Under the pieces are notes generated by a model. The model did no database searches, had not been told where the DNA came from, and saw only the letters and a list, made by a program, of their open reading frames with translations. From Microtetraspora glauca (GTDB lineage Bacteria; Actinomycetota; Actinomycetes; Streptosporangiales; Streptosporangiaceae), in assembly GCA_001570385.1 (NCBI GenBank), contig BBYL01000008.1:62001-126000 (forward strand): DNA of 64,000 bases, read 5' to 3'. This document shows, piece by piece, positions 25,083-34,781 of the stretch. Numbering within the stretch: the stretch's first letter is position 1; each line of letters begins with the position of its first letter. The translations under genes and the position numbers were made by a program.

Positions 25083-26466
25083 ACACCAGCCCGCCGGTGA
25101 GCAGGAGGCCGAGCCGTACCCTCTCGCCTCGCGCCACGGAGCCGCGGTCGCGGCGCCAGGCCAGCGCGGTGAGAACGGTGGCCACCACGGAAGCCACCGC
25201 CAGAGCCTGCAACGCGAGCCAGATCAGCGGGCGCCCGGCCAGTACGGGCCCGGGAGCGGCGAGCTTGCCGCCGGTCATCACCAGATAGAACAGGTAGGAG
25301 AACGACCCGAGCACCGTCGCGAGCCCTCCGGCGCTGAGGAGTCGTGCGGCCCTGCTCACCGGTGCCCGCGAGCCACCGCGCAGGCGACGCACCAGCGCGA
25401 TCAGGGGATAGGCGGCGAACGCGACGACGAGCAGCACCAGAGCCGCGAGCTGCACCGGCGCGGACTCCCACCGTGCCGGCGGATCCACCGGCACGGTCAG
25501 GGACTCCTGTACGGGCGCGGGTCCGGACGTCTGCGCGACGGGCGGCCGGCCCGCCGTCACGTCCCGGACCCAGGAACCGACCAGTTCGGCGTAGCCGGGG
25601 GCGAGCTCGGGCAGCCGGGTGACGCCGCCGTCAGGGGTCAGGTGCGCGGCGTGGTCGGCATCGGGGAAGAAGCGGAACGTGTAGTGCCGGTTCCCGCCCT
25701 TCTCCAGAGCCTTGGCGAAACCCGGCGGGCTCTCCCGGGGCGGAGTCAGCAGATCGTGGACGCCCCAGATGCCGAGCAGCGGCTGGTGCACAGCGGCAAT
25801 GGTCGGCTCCGGGTCGTAGTACGGCTCGGGGAACATGCCACCGTCGGCGAGGGTCCGGTACAGGTTGAGCTCGGTCCGGTCGACGAGCGGGCCCGAAACA
25901 CCGGCTTTGCGCAGCCCGGCCGCCACGGCCCAGGTCTGCTGGCGCAGCGGTCGCAGGCTGTTCGCGCCCACGAGCACGACGAAGGCGATGTCCTTCGAAC
26001 GGGAGGCCGCGATCGGCGCCACCCAGCCGCCTTCGCTGAGCCCCCAGATCCCGACCTTCGCCGGGTCGACGCCCGGCTGCGACCGCAGCGCGGCCACACC
26101 GCCGAGCGCGTCGTCGGCGAGCTGCGAGTACGACCGCTGGAAGAGCGAATAGCCCTCGGACCGCTTGTCGTAGATGAGAACGGCCAGCCCCTGGCGGGCG
26201 AACCCGACGGCCTCGTTCAGCAGCTTCGTACGGGGCGTGGCCGTACCCGCGCCGTGGACGAGGACGATGCCGGGCCGGGCGGTCTTCGCCGAGGCGGGCG
26301 AGAGGACCGTGCCGTGCAGGGTGAGACCTCCCTCGCCGCGGAAGCTCACCTCCGTCGCTTTCAGGTCGGGCGGTACGGCGGGCGGAGGCTCGGTGGCCGC
26401 CACCGCTGCCGCGGGAGTGGCGAGCAGGAAGAGGGCGGCGACCATCGCCAGGAGGCTTCGTCTCAT
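25042..26466 (-). CDS. Membrane-anchored alpha/beta hydrolase
   Basis: 474 residues. Signal peptide (MRRSLLAMVAALFLLATPAAA), alpha/beta hydrolase domain (about 50-300) with oxyanion strand PGIVLVHGAGTATPRT, nucleophile elbow GIWGLSEGGWVAP, and a late FFPDADHAAHL that supplies the His. The C-terminal 150 residues hold four membrane helices (LAALVLLVVAFAAYPLIALV and three more). The enzyme domain should lie outside the membrane. ATG 26466 chosen; longer frame has no support. Divergent from an ArsR-type regulator. Confidence 0.88.
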   Translation of the reverse strand: MRRSLLAMVAALFLLATPAAAVAATEPPPAVPPDLKATEVSFRGEGGLTLHGTVLSPASAKTARPGIVLVHGAGTATPRTKLLNEAVGFARQGLAVLIYDKRSEGYSLFQRSYSQLADDALGGVAALRSQPGVDPAKVGIWGLSEGGWVAPIAASRSKDIAFVVLVGANSLRPLRQQTWAVAAGLRKAGVSGPLVDRTELNLYRTLADGGMFPEPYYDPEPTIAAVHQPLLGIWGVHDLLTPPRESPPGFAKALEKGGNRHYTFRFFPDADHAAHLTPDGGVTRLPELAPGYAELVGSWVRDVTAGRPPVAQTSGPAPVQESLTVPVDPPARWESAPVQLAALVLLVVAFAAYPLIALVRRLRGGSRAPVSRAARLLSAGGLATVLGSFSYLFYLVMTGGKLAAPGPVLAGRPLIWLALQALAVASVVATVLTALAWRRDRGSVARGERVRLGLLLTGGLVFIPWALYWGLLLP

Positions 26467-26480
26467 GCTGCCGACAATAT

Positions 26481-26518
26481 TCTGCAGAGAAACTTCGGCA
26501 AACAATTATCTGCAGATA
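26481..26518. promoter_or_regulatory. Two TCTGCAGA operators between hydrolase and ArsR genes
   Basis: TCTGCAGA at 26481-26488 and TATCTGCAGATA at 26507-26518, both perfect dyads with centres 28 bp apart; a third half TTCTGCGG follows at 26522. Presumed binding sites for the ArsR-like regulator. Confidence 0.7.
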
Positions 26519-26545
26519 TCGTTCTGCGGTACTAGGCTGCTCGTC

Positions 26546-27109
26546 ATGAAGGATGAGGAGTCGTTCCTGCTCGACGACCCCGCGCGTCTCAAGGCGCTGG
26601 CCCACCCCATGCGGCGGCTCATGCTGCGCCACCTCAACGTGCACGGTCCCGCCACGTCGACGACGCTCGGCGAGCTGCTCGGCGCCAAGACGGGCACGAC
26701 CAGCTATCACCTGCGCCAACTCGAGAAGTACGGCTTCATCGAGGAGATCCCTGAGCGCTCGACCGGCAGGGAGCGCTGGTGGCGCAAGGCCGATGGTCCG
26801 CGTGACATGCGGCTGCCCACGCCCGACCAGCTCGCCCCCGAGGACCGCCCCGTGCTCGCCGAGTTCCACCGGATCGGCATGGACGAGGACCGTGTGCTGT
26901 TCGAGCGCTTTCCGGAGGCGTACCGGCGTGATCCCGACTGGGCCAAGGGGTCGCGCGGGCTCGGCCGGATGACGAAGGCCGAGTTCCAGGAGTTCTTCGA
27001 CGCCTACATCGCGCTGTTGATGAAGTACAGCCATCGGGCGGAGGACGCCCCGCCGGACGCACGCCCCCTCCATATCCGGCTCTTCGCCCTGCCCGCCGAC
27101 GAGGACTGA
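26546..27109 (+). CDS. ArsR-like winged-helix regulator (HTH_20)
   Basis: 187 residues: [40 protein letters not shown] and wing [19 protein letters not shown], the pattern of HTH_20-type ArsR relatives, then a helical C-terminal domain ([17 protein letters not shown]). No metal-binding ELCV motif, so not a metal sensor. Probably controls the divergent hydrolase. Confidence 0.9.
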   Translation: MKDEESFLLDDPARLKALAHPMRRLMLRHLNVHGPATSTTLGELLGAKTGTTSYHLRQLEKYGFIEEIPERSTGRERWWRKADGPRDMRLPTPDQLAPEDRPVLAEFHRIGMDEDRVLFERFPEAYRRDPDWAKGSRGLGRMTKAEFQEFFDAYIALLMKYSHRAEDAPPDARPLHIRLFALPADED

Positions 27110-27122
27110 CAGCCCACGAGGG

Positions 27123-27395
27123 CTGACAGCCGCCCATCGCAGCGCGGAGGTCGTCGACGACGGCCCCGGCATCCCCGTCGAGCATCGCGAGTCGGTGTTC
27201 GGCCGGTTCACCAGGCTCGACGAGGCACGCGCGCGGGACGAGGGCGGCTCCGGCCTGGGGCTGGCCATCGCCAGGGACATCGCCCGCGCCCACGGCGGCA
27301 CCCTGGTCGTGGCCGAGCCGGACCGAAGGGCGAAGGGCGCACGCCTGCGCGCCGACCTGCGCCCCGGACGCCTCGGAACCGACCATTCGCCGTAA
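27123..27395 (+). pseudogene. 3' fragment of a sensor histidine kinase
   Basis: An open stretch encodes [40 protein letters not shown] and [14 protein letters not shown]: the G1/F/G2 boxes of a HATPase domain and the true C-terminal end of a kinase. Everything upstream of the G1 box is missing, and the fragment starts right after the ArsR stop, where GCCCACGAGG-CTGACAG sequence is duplicated. A deletion scar. Confidence 0.8.
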
Positions 27396-27504
27396 CCCGC
27401 GCGGGCCGGGTGCCGCTTGGTCGATCGTCCGGATCCGCGCATGCCAGGGGCGGCACCCCCGCGGCGCGGCCCGCGACGCCGAAACCGGCCGCTCGTGATC
27501 GGGA

Positions 27505-28662
27505 TCAGCGGCGCACCAGGGACGGGTAGTCCTTGAGCGTGATGTCGGTGGCGAACTTGTCCGTCATCCTCATCATGATCTTGAACAGGAAGCCGGCCTT
27601 GAAGATCCAGTTGCGCATCCAGATCCCGCGCCGCGTACGGGGAGCCAGGAAAGGACCCGCGTTGCCGTTCTTGGCGATCTTGGCGTAGCCGCGGAACTCC
27701 TCCTCGTAACGCCGGAAGGCGACGCGGTGATCGCCATCGGCCGCCGCGAGCTCGCCCGCCAGCACGTACGCGGCCACCATGGCCAGCCCGGTGCCGAACC
27801 CGCCCAGCGTGTTGCCGTACGCGGAGTCGCCGAGCAGCACCACGCGGCCCTTGGCGTAGTGATCGATCCTGACCTGGCTGATCGAGTCGAGATAGAAGTC
27901 GCCCGCGTGCCGCACCGCCTCGATGACGTCGGGAGTCCGCCAGCCCATCCCGGCATAGGCGTCGATCACGATCCGCTTCATCTCTTCGGTGTCGTACCGG
28001 TCATAGTCGAGCCGCGGCGAGGCGAAGGCGAAGAACGCCGCGGCCGCGGGCCCCCCGGTGGAGACCAGCCTGCCGGGCTCGTTGTACATCGTGGCAACCT
28101 TCCCGAAATCCTGCGAGATGTCGGCCAACGCGTAGTAATAGCCCAGATAGCGGACATAGTCGGATTCGGGGCCGAAGGCCAGGCGGCGGACGTTGGAGTG
28201 GATCCCGTCCGCGCCCACGACCAGATCGAAGGTGCGCGGAGCACCGCGCTCGAACGTGACGTGGACGCCGCCCTCGGTCTCGGTGAGCGAGGTGATGGAG
28301 TCGCCGAACACGTACGCGCATCCGGCGGCGAGGGTCCTCTCGTACAGCAGGCGGGACAGGGCGCCGCGCTGGATCTCGAGCTCGCCGCCGGTGAACTCGC
28401 CGGGCATCACCGTCAGCCTGCGGCCGTCCGCGTCGACGATCTCCTGGTCGGTCCCGCCGGTCTGCAGCCGCCGTACGTCCTCCAGGATTCCCATGCGTTC
28501 CAGCACCGTGAGGTGCGTCTCGCCCTTGAAGTCGACGGCCTGGCCCCCAAGACGCAGGGCCGGGGCCTTCTCGACCACGGTCACGTCGAACCCGTAGCGG
28601 TTGAGCCAGTAGGCCAGGGCGGGGCCGCCGATGCTGGCGCCGGAGATCAGTACGTTCTTCAT
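27505..28662 (-). CDS. FAD-dependent monooxygenase
   Basis: 385 residues: FAD motif NVLISGASIGGPALAYWL, DG motif VVGADGIHSNVRRLAF, GD motif VLLGDSAYGNTLGGFGTGLA. Group A flavoprotein hydroxylase, in the subgroup of antibiotic-tailoring and tetracycline-modifying enzymes (by general resemblance only). It starts 52 bp after the stop of the SARP regulator on the same strand, so the regulator and enzyme are likely one operon. Confidence 0.92.
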   Translation of the reverse strand: MKNVLISGASIGGPALAYWLNRYGFDVTVVEKAPALRLGGQAVDFKGETHLTVLERMGILEDVRRLQTGGTDQEIVDADGRRLTVMPGEFTGGELEIQRGALSRLLYERTLAAGCAYVFGDSITSLTETEGGVHVTFERGAPRTFDLVVGADGIHSNVRRLAFGPESDYVRYLGYYYALADISQDFGKVATMYNEPGRLVSTGGPAAAAFFAFASPRLDYDRYDTEEMKRIVIDAYAGMGWRTPDVIEAVRHAGDFYLDSISQVRIDHYAKGRVVLLGDSAYGNTLGGFGTGLAMVAAYVLAGELAAADGDHRVAFRRYEEEFRGYAKIAKNGNAGPFLAPRTRRGIWMRNWIFKAGFLFKIMMRMTDKFATDITLKDYPSLVRR

Positions 28663-28714
28663 GTCCCAGAGCCTCGCCAGGAGCGCTGACAGCCCGGCGA
28701 CAACCGGCTGACAC

Positions 28715-31700
28715 TCAGGAGAGGGCTGTCAGCGCCCGGTCCCGGTCCAACGCGGCGCCCCTGGCGAACGCCGCCGCGAACCTCTCGGCGCCGATGGCCT
28801 CCGTCGCGCCCGCGGCGACCCCGGCGACGTCACGATCGCCGACGACGGCCATGCCGCGCAGCGCCACCCCCACCCCGAGCAGGAACGCGGCTCGCTCCGC
28901 CCTGCCGTCGAGCAGGGCCAGCCCCGCCTGCCCCTCGGCGACGTCGGCGAGGTCCGCCGCCGGCACCGCGTGCGCGAGTGCGAGCGCCTCGCCGTGGCGG
29001 AGCCCGGCCTCCGCGAGGTCTCCCTCGGCCTCGGCCAGCCGTCCCAGCGCGGAGAGCACCTGCAGCCTGACACTCTCGCCGACATAGGTGCCGGGGCTGA
29101 CGATGCTCAGCGCCTCCGTGTTGTGGGCGCGGGCTTCGCTGTGATCACCTTGGACGCGGGCCAGCTCGCCCCTGCCCAGCGCGATCAGGGCCGGCCGGTG
29201 CGATCTGCCCGTCCTGCGCTCCAGTTCGGCGGCACGCCGCAGGTCGGCATCGGCCGCGGGGAAGTCGCCCTCGCGCAGCAACCCACTCGCCCTGCGGCAG
29301 AGCACGTCCACCATCTCGTCCAGGGCGCCGAGCTGCTCCTGCAGATCCAGGGCCTGCCCCCACAACCACCTGGCACGCGCCCAGTCACCCCGCCAACTGG
29401 CGATCGTCCCCAGCCACTCGAACCCCTGCGCCGTTCCCCAGCGTTCACCTACCACACGGAAGCTCTCCAGCGTCTCCGTCAGCTCCCGCTCGGCGTCGGC
29501 CACCCTGCCGTCGAGCAGGTTCAGCATCCCCCGCCCCAACGACACCATCGCCCGGCTCCACGGGTCGGAGCCGAACTGCCGTGTCCTGGCCGAGTCGCGT
29601 GCCGGAGGCCCCGCGACCATTCCCCACATGACCGCCGCGAACGGGTGCCGCAGCTCCCGGTCCAGCGATCGCATGATCTCCTCGGCCCGAGCCCATTGCG
29701 CAGGAGACGCATCCGGTACTGCCTGCAGCACGCAGAGGACGTACTCCTCCTCCATCCGCGCGGGTGCCTCGGTTCCCAGCGACCCGAGCAGGCTGAGCGC
29801 GGACGAGGCCGCCTGGCCGCGGCGGCCGCTCAGCCACCAGTACGCGGACAGGGCGGCGATCAGCCGCAGGGCCGTCTCCGGATCCGTCTGTACGGCATGG
29901 CGCAACGCGGCCCCGAAATTGCTGTGCTCCACGGCGAGCCGGGCCAGCCAGTCGAGTTGCTCGGCCCGCCGCAACCACGGGTCGGCGCGCTGCGCCAGGT
30001 CGAGGAAGTACGCGGCGTGCGCGTCGCGCAGCCGCTCCTCCTCCCCGGCCTCCGCCAGCCGTTCCGCGCAGAACAGGCGGATCGTGTCGAACATCCGGTA
30101 GCGTCCGCCGCTCGCCTCGACGAGAGACTTGTCCACCAGATCGGCCAGCACCTCGCCGGGTCCGCAGACCCGCTCCACCGCCTCGATCGACGCCCCACCC
30201 GAGAACACCGAGAAACGCCTGGCCATCTCCCGCTCGTCAGGGCTGAGCAGGCTCCAGCTCCACTCCACCACCGCGTACAGGGTCTGGTGGCGGACCGCCG
30301 CGGTGCGGTCGCCGCGCGACAGCAGCGCGAACCTGCCGTGCTCCTTCAGGCGCGAGGCGATCTCCGGAGCCGTGAACGACCGCACTCTCGCCGCGGCCAG
30401 TTCGATGGCCAGCGGCAGGCCCTCCAGCGTCGCGCAGATCTCGACGACCTCGGGCCGCATCGCGAAGCCCGGCCGTACGGCGGCGGCACGGTCCGCGAAC
30501 AGCTGTACGGCGGGGTAGCCGGCCGCCTCGTCGAGGTCCGTGCCCGGCGGCGGCACGGCCAGCGGCACCAGCGGAACGAGCCTCTCGCCGGTGAGCCCGA
30601 GCGGCTCGCGGCTGGTCGCCAGTACGGCCAGCCCGGGACAGGCGTCGAGCAGCCGGCGGACGAGGACGGCGGCCGGAGCGATCACATGTTCGCAGTTGTC
30701 CAGGATGAGCAGGAGCTCATGATCCGCCAGGGCGGCCGCGATCCGGTCGGTCGGATCGCTCCGGCCGAGGTCCAACGACCGCAGGCCCGTCTCGCGCAGG
30801 CCGAGCGCACCCAGTACGGCCTGCGGGACCTGGCCGCCGTCGTCGAGCGGTGACAGGTCCACGAAACAGGTGTCCCGCCCCCGGCGGCGGGCCGCCTCGA
30901 TCGCCAGCCTGGTCTTGCCCGTTCCGCCGGGACCGGTCAGGGTGATCAGCCGGGAGTCCCTGAGCGAGTCGATCCGGTCCAGCTCCGCCGCCCGCCCGAC
31001 GAAGCTGGTGAGCTGCGCGGGGAGTCGGCGGCCCGTCGCCCGTTCCCGTGGCTCGTCGCCACGCAGGATCGCGAGGTGGAGCGCCGCCAGCTCGGGCGAG
31101 GGATCGGCGCCGAGCTCGTCCGCGAGCAGCCGTCTGGCCTCGTCGAACACGGCCAGCGCCGCCGCCTGCTGTCCGGAGGCGTGCAGTGCCCGCATGAGCT
31201 GGCCGCGCAGCCGTTCGCGCAACGGGTTGGCCGCCACGAGTTGCCGGAGTTCGGCCGTCGAGGTGCCCTCGGGGAGTGCGAGCTCGGCCTCGACGAGGTC
31301 TTCCCGCGCCGCCAGCCGTACCTCCTCCAGGCGGGTCACCTGCGGCGGCGCGAAGGGCGCGTCGGCCACGTCCGCCAGCGCGGGACCTCGCCACAACCCC
31401 AGCGCGTCCCTGAGCGATCTCGCGGCGCGCTCGTGGTGTCCCGCGGCCAGGAGCCGGTGCCCCTCGCGGGAGAGCCGTTCGAACCGGTGGACGTCCACGT
31501 CGTCGGGGTCGACCGCGAGCCGGTATCCGGCGCCGTTGAACTCGATCAGATCCGCGGGCAGGCTGCGGCGGAGCCGGGACACATGGGCCTGGATCGCGCC
31601 CGCCGCCCCCGCCGGAGGGTCGTCGCCGTACTGACCGTCGATCAGCCGCTCCACGCCGACCGGCCGACCCGCGTCGAGCAGGAGCAACGCGAGGAGCGCG

Positions 31701-31780
31701 CGCGGCCGCAATCCGCCGACGGAGATCGATTCCCCTTCGGCGGTCCGGATCGCCAGCGGTCCCAGGATGCCGAACTGCAC
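28715..31780 (-). CDS. SARP/AfsR-type regulator (BTAD, NB-ARC, TPR)
   Basis: 1021 residues. OmpR-like winged helix (about 1-95: FGILGPLAIRTAEGES, LRPRALLALLLLDAG), bacterial transcriptional activation domain (about 95-240, with FERLSREGHRLLAAG), NB-ARC ATPase (about 260-560: Walker A LTGPGGTGKTRLA, Walker B ELLLILDNCEH, RNBS GLPLAIELAAARV), and a C-terminal TPR-like region. AfsR-like activators of secondary metabolism or stress genes; the direct neighbour is an FAD monooxygenase. No antibiotic biosynthesis genes are visible beyond that. Confidence 0.94.
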   Translation of the reverse strand: MQFGILGPLAIRTAEGESISVGGLRPRALLALLLLDAGRPVGVERLIDGQYGDDPPAGAAGAIQAHVSRLRRSLPADLIEFNGAGYRLAVDPDDVDVHRFERLSREGHRLLAAGHHERAARSLRDALGLWRGPALADVADAPFAPPQVTRLEEVRLAAREDLVEAELALPEGTSTAELRQLVAANPLRERLRGQLMRALHASGQQAAALAVFDEARRLLADELGADPSPELAALHLAILRGDEPRERATGRRLPAQLTSFVGRAAELDRIDSLRDSRLITLTGPGGTGKTRLAIEAARRRGRDTCFVDLSPLDDGGQVPQAVLGALGLRETGLRSLDLGRSDPTDRIAAALADHELLLILDNCEHVIAPAAVLVRRLLDACPGLAVLATSREPLGLTGERLVPLVPLAVPPPGTDLDEAAGYPAVQLFADRAAAVRPGFAMRPEVVEICATLEGLPLAIELAAARVRSFTAPEIASRLKEHGRFALLSRGDRTAAVRHQTLYAVVEWSWSLLSPDEREMARRFSVFSGGASIEAVERVCGPGEVLADLVDKSLVEASGGRYRMFDTIRLFCAERLAEAGEEERLRDAHAAYFLDLAQRADPWLRRAEQLDWLARLAVEHSNFGAALRHAVQTDPETALRLIAALSAYWWLSGRRGQAASSALSLLGSLGTEAPARMEEEYVLCVLQAVPDASPAQWARAEEIMRSLDRELRHPFAAVMWGMVAGPPARDSARTRQFGSDPWSRAMVSLGRGMLNLLDGRVADAERELTETLESFRVVGERWGTAQGFEWLGTIASWRGDWARARWLWGQALDLQEQLGALDEMVDVLCRRASGLLREGDFPAADADLRRAAELERRTGRSHRPALIALGRGELARVQGDHSEARAHNTEALSIVSPGTYVGESVRLQVLSALGRLAEAEGDLAEAGLRHGEALALAHAVPAADLADVAEGQAGLALLDGRAERAAFLLGVGVALRGMAVVGDRDVAGVAAGATEAIGAERFAAAFARGAALDRDRALTALS

Positions 31781-31865
31781 GAGAGCGATTCTGGCCCATG
31801 TGTGGTGCTTTACGGCGAGCGGCGCCCTTCGACGCCCGGCGACGGGATGACACCGTCACGACCGG

Positions 31866-33938
31866 CTACGCGGCCGGGCCCAGATCCCAGGTCCACAGCG
31901 CCTCGTCGCCCCCGCCGACGAGTACGGCACGACCACCGAGATATTCGATCGAAAGGGAGCCGAGGAGTCCGGGCGGACGCTCAAGCGTGCCGACCTGCCG
32001 ACTGGTCGTGAGATCCCAGACCCTCATGCTCTTGTCCTGCAGTGAATAGGTGACCGCGATCGGGACGCCGCCGACCCGCCCTGAGGCGATGTTGCCGACC
32101 TGCTTGGAGTGGCCGAGCAACGGCCGCTCGATCTGCTCGCCCGTGGTGAGGTCGTAGAGCTCCACGGTCCTGCCCGTGGCCACGAGAGCCACCGTCGTGC
32201 AGTCGAACCGGGCGATCTCCACGGGGGCCGAGTGCTCGCTCTTCGCGATGCGGAACGACGCCATCCGTTTTCCCGTGCCGACGTCCCAGAGCCGGGCGCG
32301 ATCGGCGCTGAAGGTCACCGCGACCGGCCGGCCCGCGAGGCGGATGAGGGCCAACTGCCCTGCCGGGCCCTTCCTGACGGTGAGGTCATGCAGCAGTGTT
32401 CCCGAAGCGAAGTCCCAGACGCGTACCGCCCCCGGAGGAACGACGACCGGACCGGCGAACCCGTCACCCGCTCCGACGACGAGGACTCGGCGGTCCACCT
32501 CGGTGATCGCGACCCCGCTGGCGAAGTGGTCGTAGCCGACGAGAGGTTCCCCGATCGGCGTGCGAGCGGCGATGTCGAACATCCGGATCGACGGATCTCC
32601 GATGCCGATCCCCGCGACCAGGACCACCCGCCCGCGATAGGTGCCGACCGTGAACGAGGTGATGCGGCCGGGCAGCTTCGCCGGAGCGCCCAGCGGTTTG
32701 CCGCCGCCGAGGTCCCACACGCCGAGGGTCCCGTCGTCGTCGGTCCCCCAGGCCACCAGGACCCGCCTGCCGTACAGGTCGGCGCCCAGCGCGTAGACGA
32801 AGCCGTTGGGCCCTCCGGCGGCCGGCGGCGCGAGTTCCCGGCCGGTGGCGAGATCGTACGCGCGTACGGCGTTGTCGCGGCCGCCGGTCACGATCATGGG
32901 GCGACCACCGAGATCACCGGCCGTCAGCGATGTGACGTGTCCCGGGATCTCGAAGGACGACAGCCTCTCACCGGTGGCCGGATCGATGACCGCGATCGCG
33001 CTTTTGAGCCTCGACCCGCGAGTGTCGGTGGCCGCGCCCTCGATGCGCTCGGCCGAGACGAATACGGTCCGGCCGTTCAGCCGGGCGAGTGAGGGGGCGT
33101 CGAACGTCCCCTTCATCGAATGGGGAGTCGCCTGACGCGTGATCAGGTCCCAGCTGATCACCCCGAGGTCGGGCGTGGGGATCAGGGCTACCGGACGACC
33201 GCCGATCACGGTCGTCTTGATCGTTCTGATCGTCTGGACGAACTCGTCCTCAAGGACGAGTGGTTCCCCGACGGGTTTCCCCGAGACCGGATTCCAGACG
33301 GTCACATTGTCGGTCGTTCCGGTCAGCACCACCAGGACACCCCCGACGCGGGTCAGCGCGACGGCGCTGAAGCCGGAGCCACCGATGATGGGCGGCCCGA
33401 ATTCACGGCCGGTCGCCAGGTCGAACACGTGGGCGCCGTCAATGCCCGCCGTGGCGGCGATCGGCCTGCCGTCGAACTCCCCGAACGCGATGGAGACGAT
33501 CCGCCCTGTGGGGAGTGGTCCGCCGATGAGCCGGTGGGTGGTCGCGTCCCACATGCGGAGCGACCTGTGGCCCTGGCCGAGGATGACCGATCTGCCGTTC
33601 ACGCTGCCGTACGCCACCGGGCCGTTCCCGGGGATCGGGTCTCCGATCGGTTTCAGGGTGGCCCGGTCCCAGACGCGGATGGTGCGCTCGACGCCCGCGC
33701 TGACCGCCACGGGCCGGCCGTCGAGCTCACCCACGGCCACCGAGGTCACGTTGGCGTGGCCGCCCATGTCCATCGCGACGGGCGATCCGAACGAGGCGGG
33801 AACACCGCCGCGTGACGTCTCCTGGCACGCGGTGGGCACCCGAGGCCAGCGCACTGTGGTCGGCCCGGCCGAGGCCAGTGGCACCGACCCGATCAGCAGC
33901 AGCCCGGCGAGAACGGACGACAGTCGTCGAACAGACAC
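31866..33938 (-). CDS. Secreted WD40-like repeat protein
   Basis: 690 residues. Signal peptide (MSVRRLSSVLAGLLLIGSVP, cleavage about residue 24), then ten or more beta-propeller blades of about 43 residues, each ending in patterns such as RTIRVWDRATLKPIG, LRMWDATTHRLIG, VRAYDLATGRELA. Each blade also contains GGRPVA/DGRPVAV, the variant common in actinobacterial orphan WD40 proteins. Likely a two-propeller scaffold outside the cell; partner unknown. Monocistronic. Confidence 0.9.
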   Translation of the reverse strand: MSVRRLSSVLAGLLLIGSVPLASAGPTTVRWPRVPTACQETSRGGVPASFGSPVAMDMGGHANVTSVAVGELDGRPVAVSAGVERTIRVWDRATLKPIGDPIPGNGPVAYGSVNGRSVILGQGHRSLRMWDATTHRLIGGPLPTGRIVSIAFGEFDGRPIAATAGIDGAHVFDLATGREFGPPIIGGSGFSAVALTRVGGVLVVLTGTTDNVTVWNPVSGKPVGEPLVLEDEFVQTIRTIKTTVIGGRPVALIPTPDLGVISWDLITRQATPHSMKGTFDAPSLARLNGRTVFVSAERIEGAATDTRGSRLKSAIAVIDPATGERLSSFEIPGHVTSLTAGDLGGRPMIVTGGRDNAVRAYDLATGRELAPPAAGGPNGFVYALGADLYGRRVLVAWGTDDDGTLGVWDLGGGKPLGAPAKLPGRITSFTVGTYRGRVVLVAGIGIGDPSIRMFDIAARTPIGEPLVGYDHFASGVAITEVDRRVLVVGAGDGFAGPVVVPPGAVRVWDFASGTLLHDLTVRKGPAGQLALIRLAGRPVAVTFSADRARLWDVGTGKRMASFRIAKSEHSAPVEIARFDCTTVALVATGRTVELYDLTTGEQIERPLLGHSKQVGNIASGRVGGVPIAVTYSLQDKSMRVWDLTTSRQVGTLERPPGLLGSLSIEYLGGRAVLVGGGDEALWTWDLGPAA

Positions 33939-34074
33939 CCGACCCCCTGTCCCTGAACTCGCTCGTCGAGCATAAGCCGCATCCGGCCGACGATCGAACT
34001 TCGTGATCAGAGGGCCGGATCGTTACCGGCGGACGCCAGGGAACCTGTGGCGACATCCGCGTAGGGTCAGGGCG

Positions 34075-34746
34075 TCAAGCGGGGTCGGGACGCACTTCCT
34101 CGCCCTGCGCTGATCGGCGGGCGGTCTGCTGCCTGGCTCTGGCACGGTAGGCGCTGGCCTTGGCCCGGTTCTGGCAGGACAGGTCGCAGAACCGGCGCGA
34201 GGCGTTGCGTGTGGTGTCGAGGAAGACCAGGTCGCAGCCGTCCGCCTGGCAGACGCCGAGCCGGGCGGCCTGACCGACGCCGATGACCATGGCCAGCGCC
34301 GTGCCCATGTCGGCCGCCCACGCGTCCACCCGCGTCGCGTCGGCCCGGTGGAAGGCCAGCCTGTAGGGGTGGTCCGGATCGCCGTGCAGGTTGGGCACGG
34401 CGCCGTGCCGTACCAGCATGTCGTTGAGCGTGCCCACGACGGAGGCGAGCGCGGCGTCGCCCATGCCGAACGCCGGACACAACTCGGCGGCGATCGCGGC
34501 CAGCCGATCGGCGTCCTCGGTGGTGAGAGCGCTCGGGAGCGCGCGCGGAACCCCGCCGGTCGCGACCGCCTCCGCGTTGATCGCGGCCAGCCGATCAGCC
34601 CCCGAGGTCGGCGGCCTCACCTCGCGGCCATGAGCCGAGGTGATGACCAGGCGGTTCACCAGCAGCGCGGCCAGCTCGATCCTGCTCCCGACATAACTGT
34701 CTACTTGGGGTTGACCAGTGATGCGCCATAGATCTAGAGTCACCAT
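34075..34746 (-). CDS. CGNR zinc-finger protein (ABATE domain)
   Basis: 223 residues: N-terminal stress-linked ABATE-type domain and a C-terminal zinc finger CQADGCDLVFLDTTRNASRR followed by FCDLSCQNRAKASAYRAR. The family signature CGNR is CQNR here, a tolerated variant. A DNA-binding regulator of unknown signal. ATG 34746 chosen over the preceding TTG. Divergent from the SCO6745-type gene with a 35-bp gap, so the two share a control region. Confidence 0.88.
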   Translation of the reverse strand: MVTLDLWRITGQPQVDSYVGSRIELAALLVNRLVITSAHGREVRPPTSGADRLAAINAEAVATGGVPRALPSALTTEDADRLAAIAAELCPAFGMGDAALASVVGTLNDMLVRHGAVPNLHGDPDHPYRLAFHRADATRVDAWAADMGTALAMVIGVGQAARLGVCQADGCDLVFLDTTRNASRRFCDLSCQNRAKASAYRARARQQTARRSAQGEEVRPDPA

Positions 34747-34781
34747 CAAATCCTATCTAGACAGTGATGACGGAGACAGCG

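Noticed and set aside
28970..30853. 627-codon plus-strand frame
   Set aside because: Antisense to the SARP regulator; no family signal.
34697..34764. CTGTCTA / TAGACAG pair at the CGNR-SCO6745 divergence
   Set aside because: The halves are 55 bp apart and one lies inside the CGNR coding region; too weak to call an operator.
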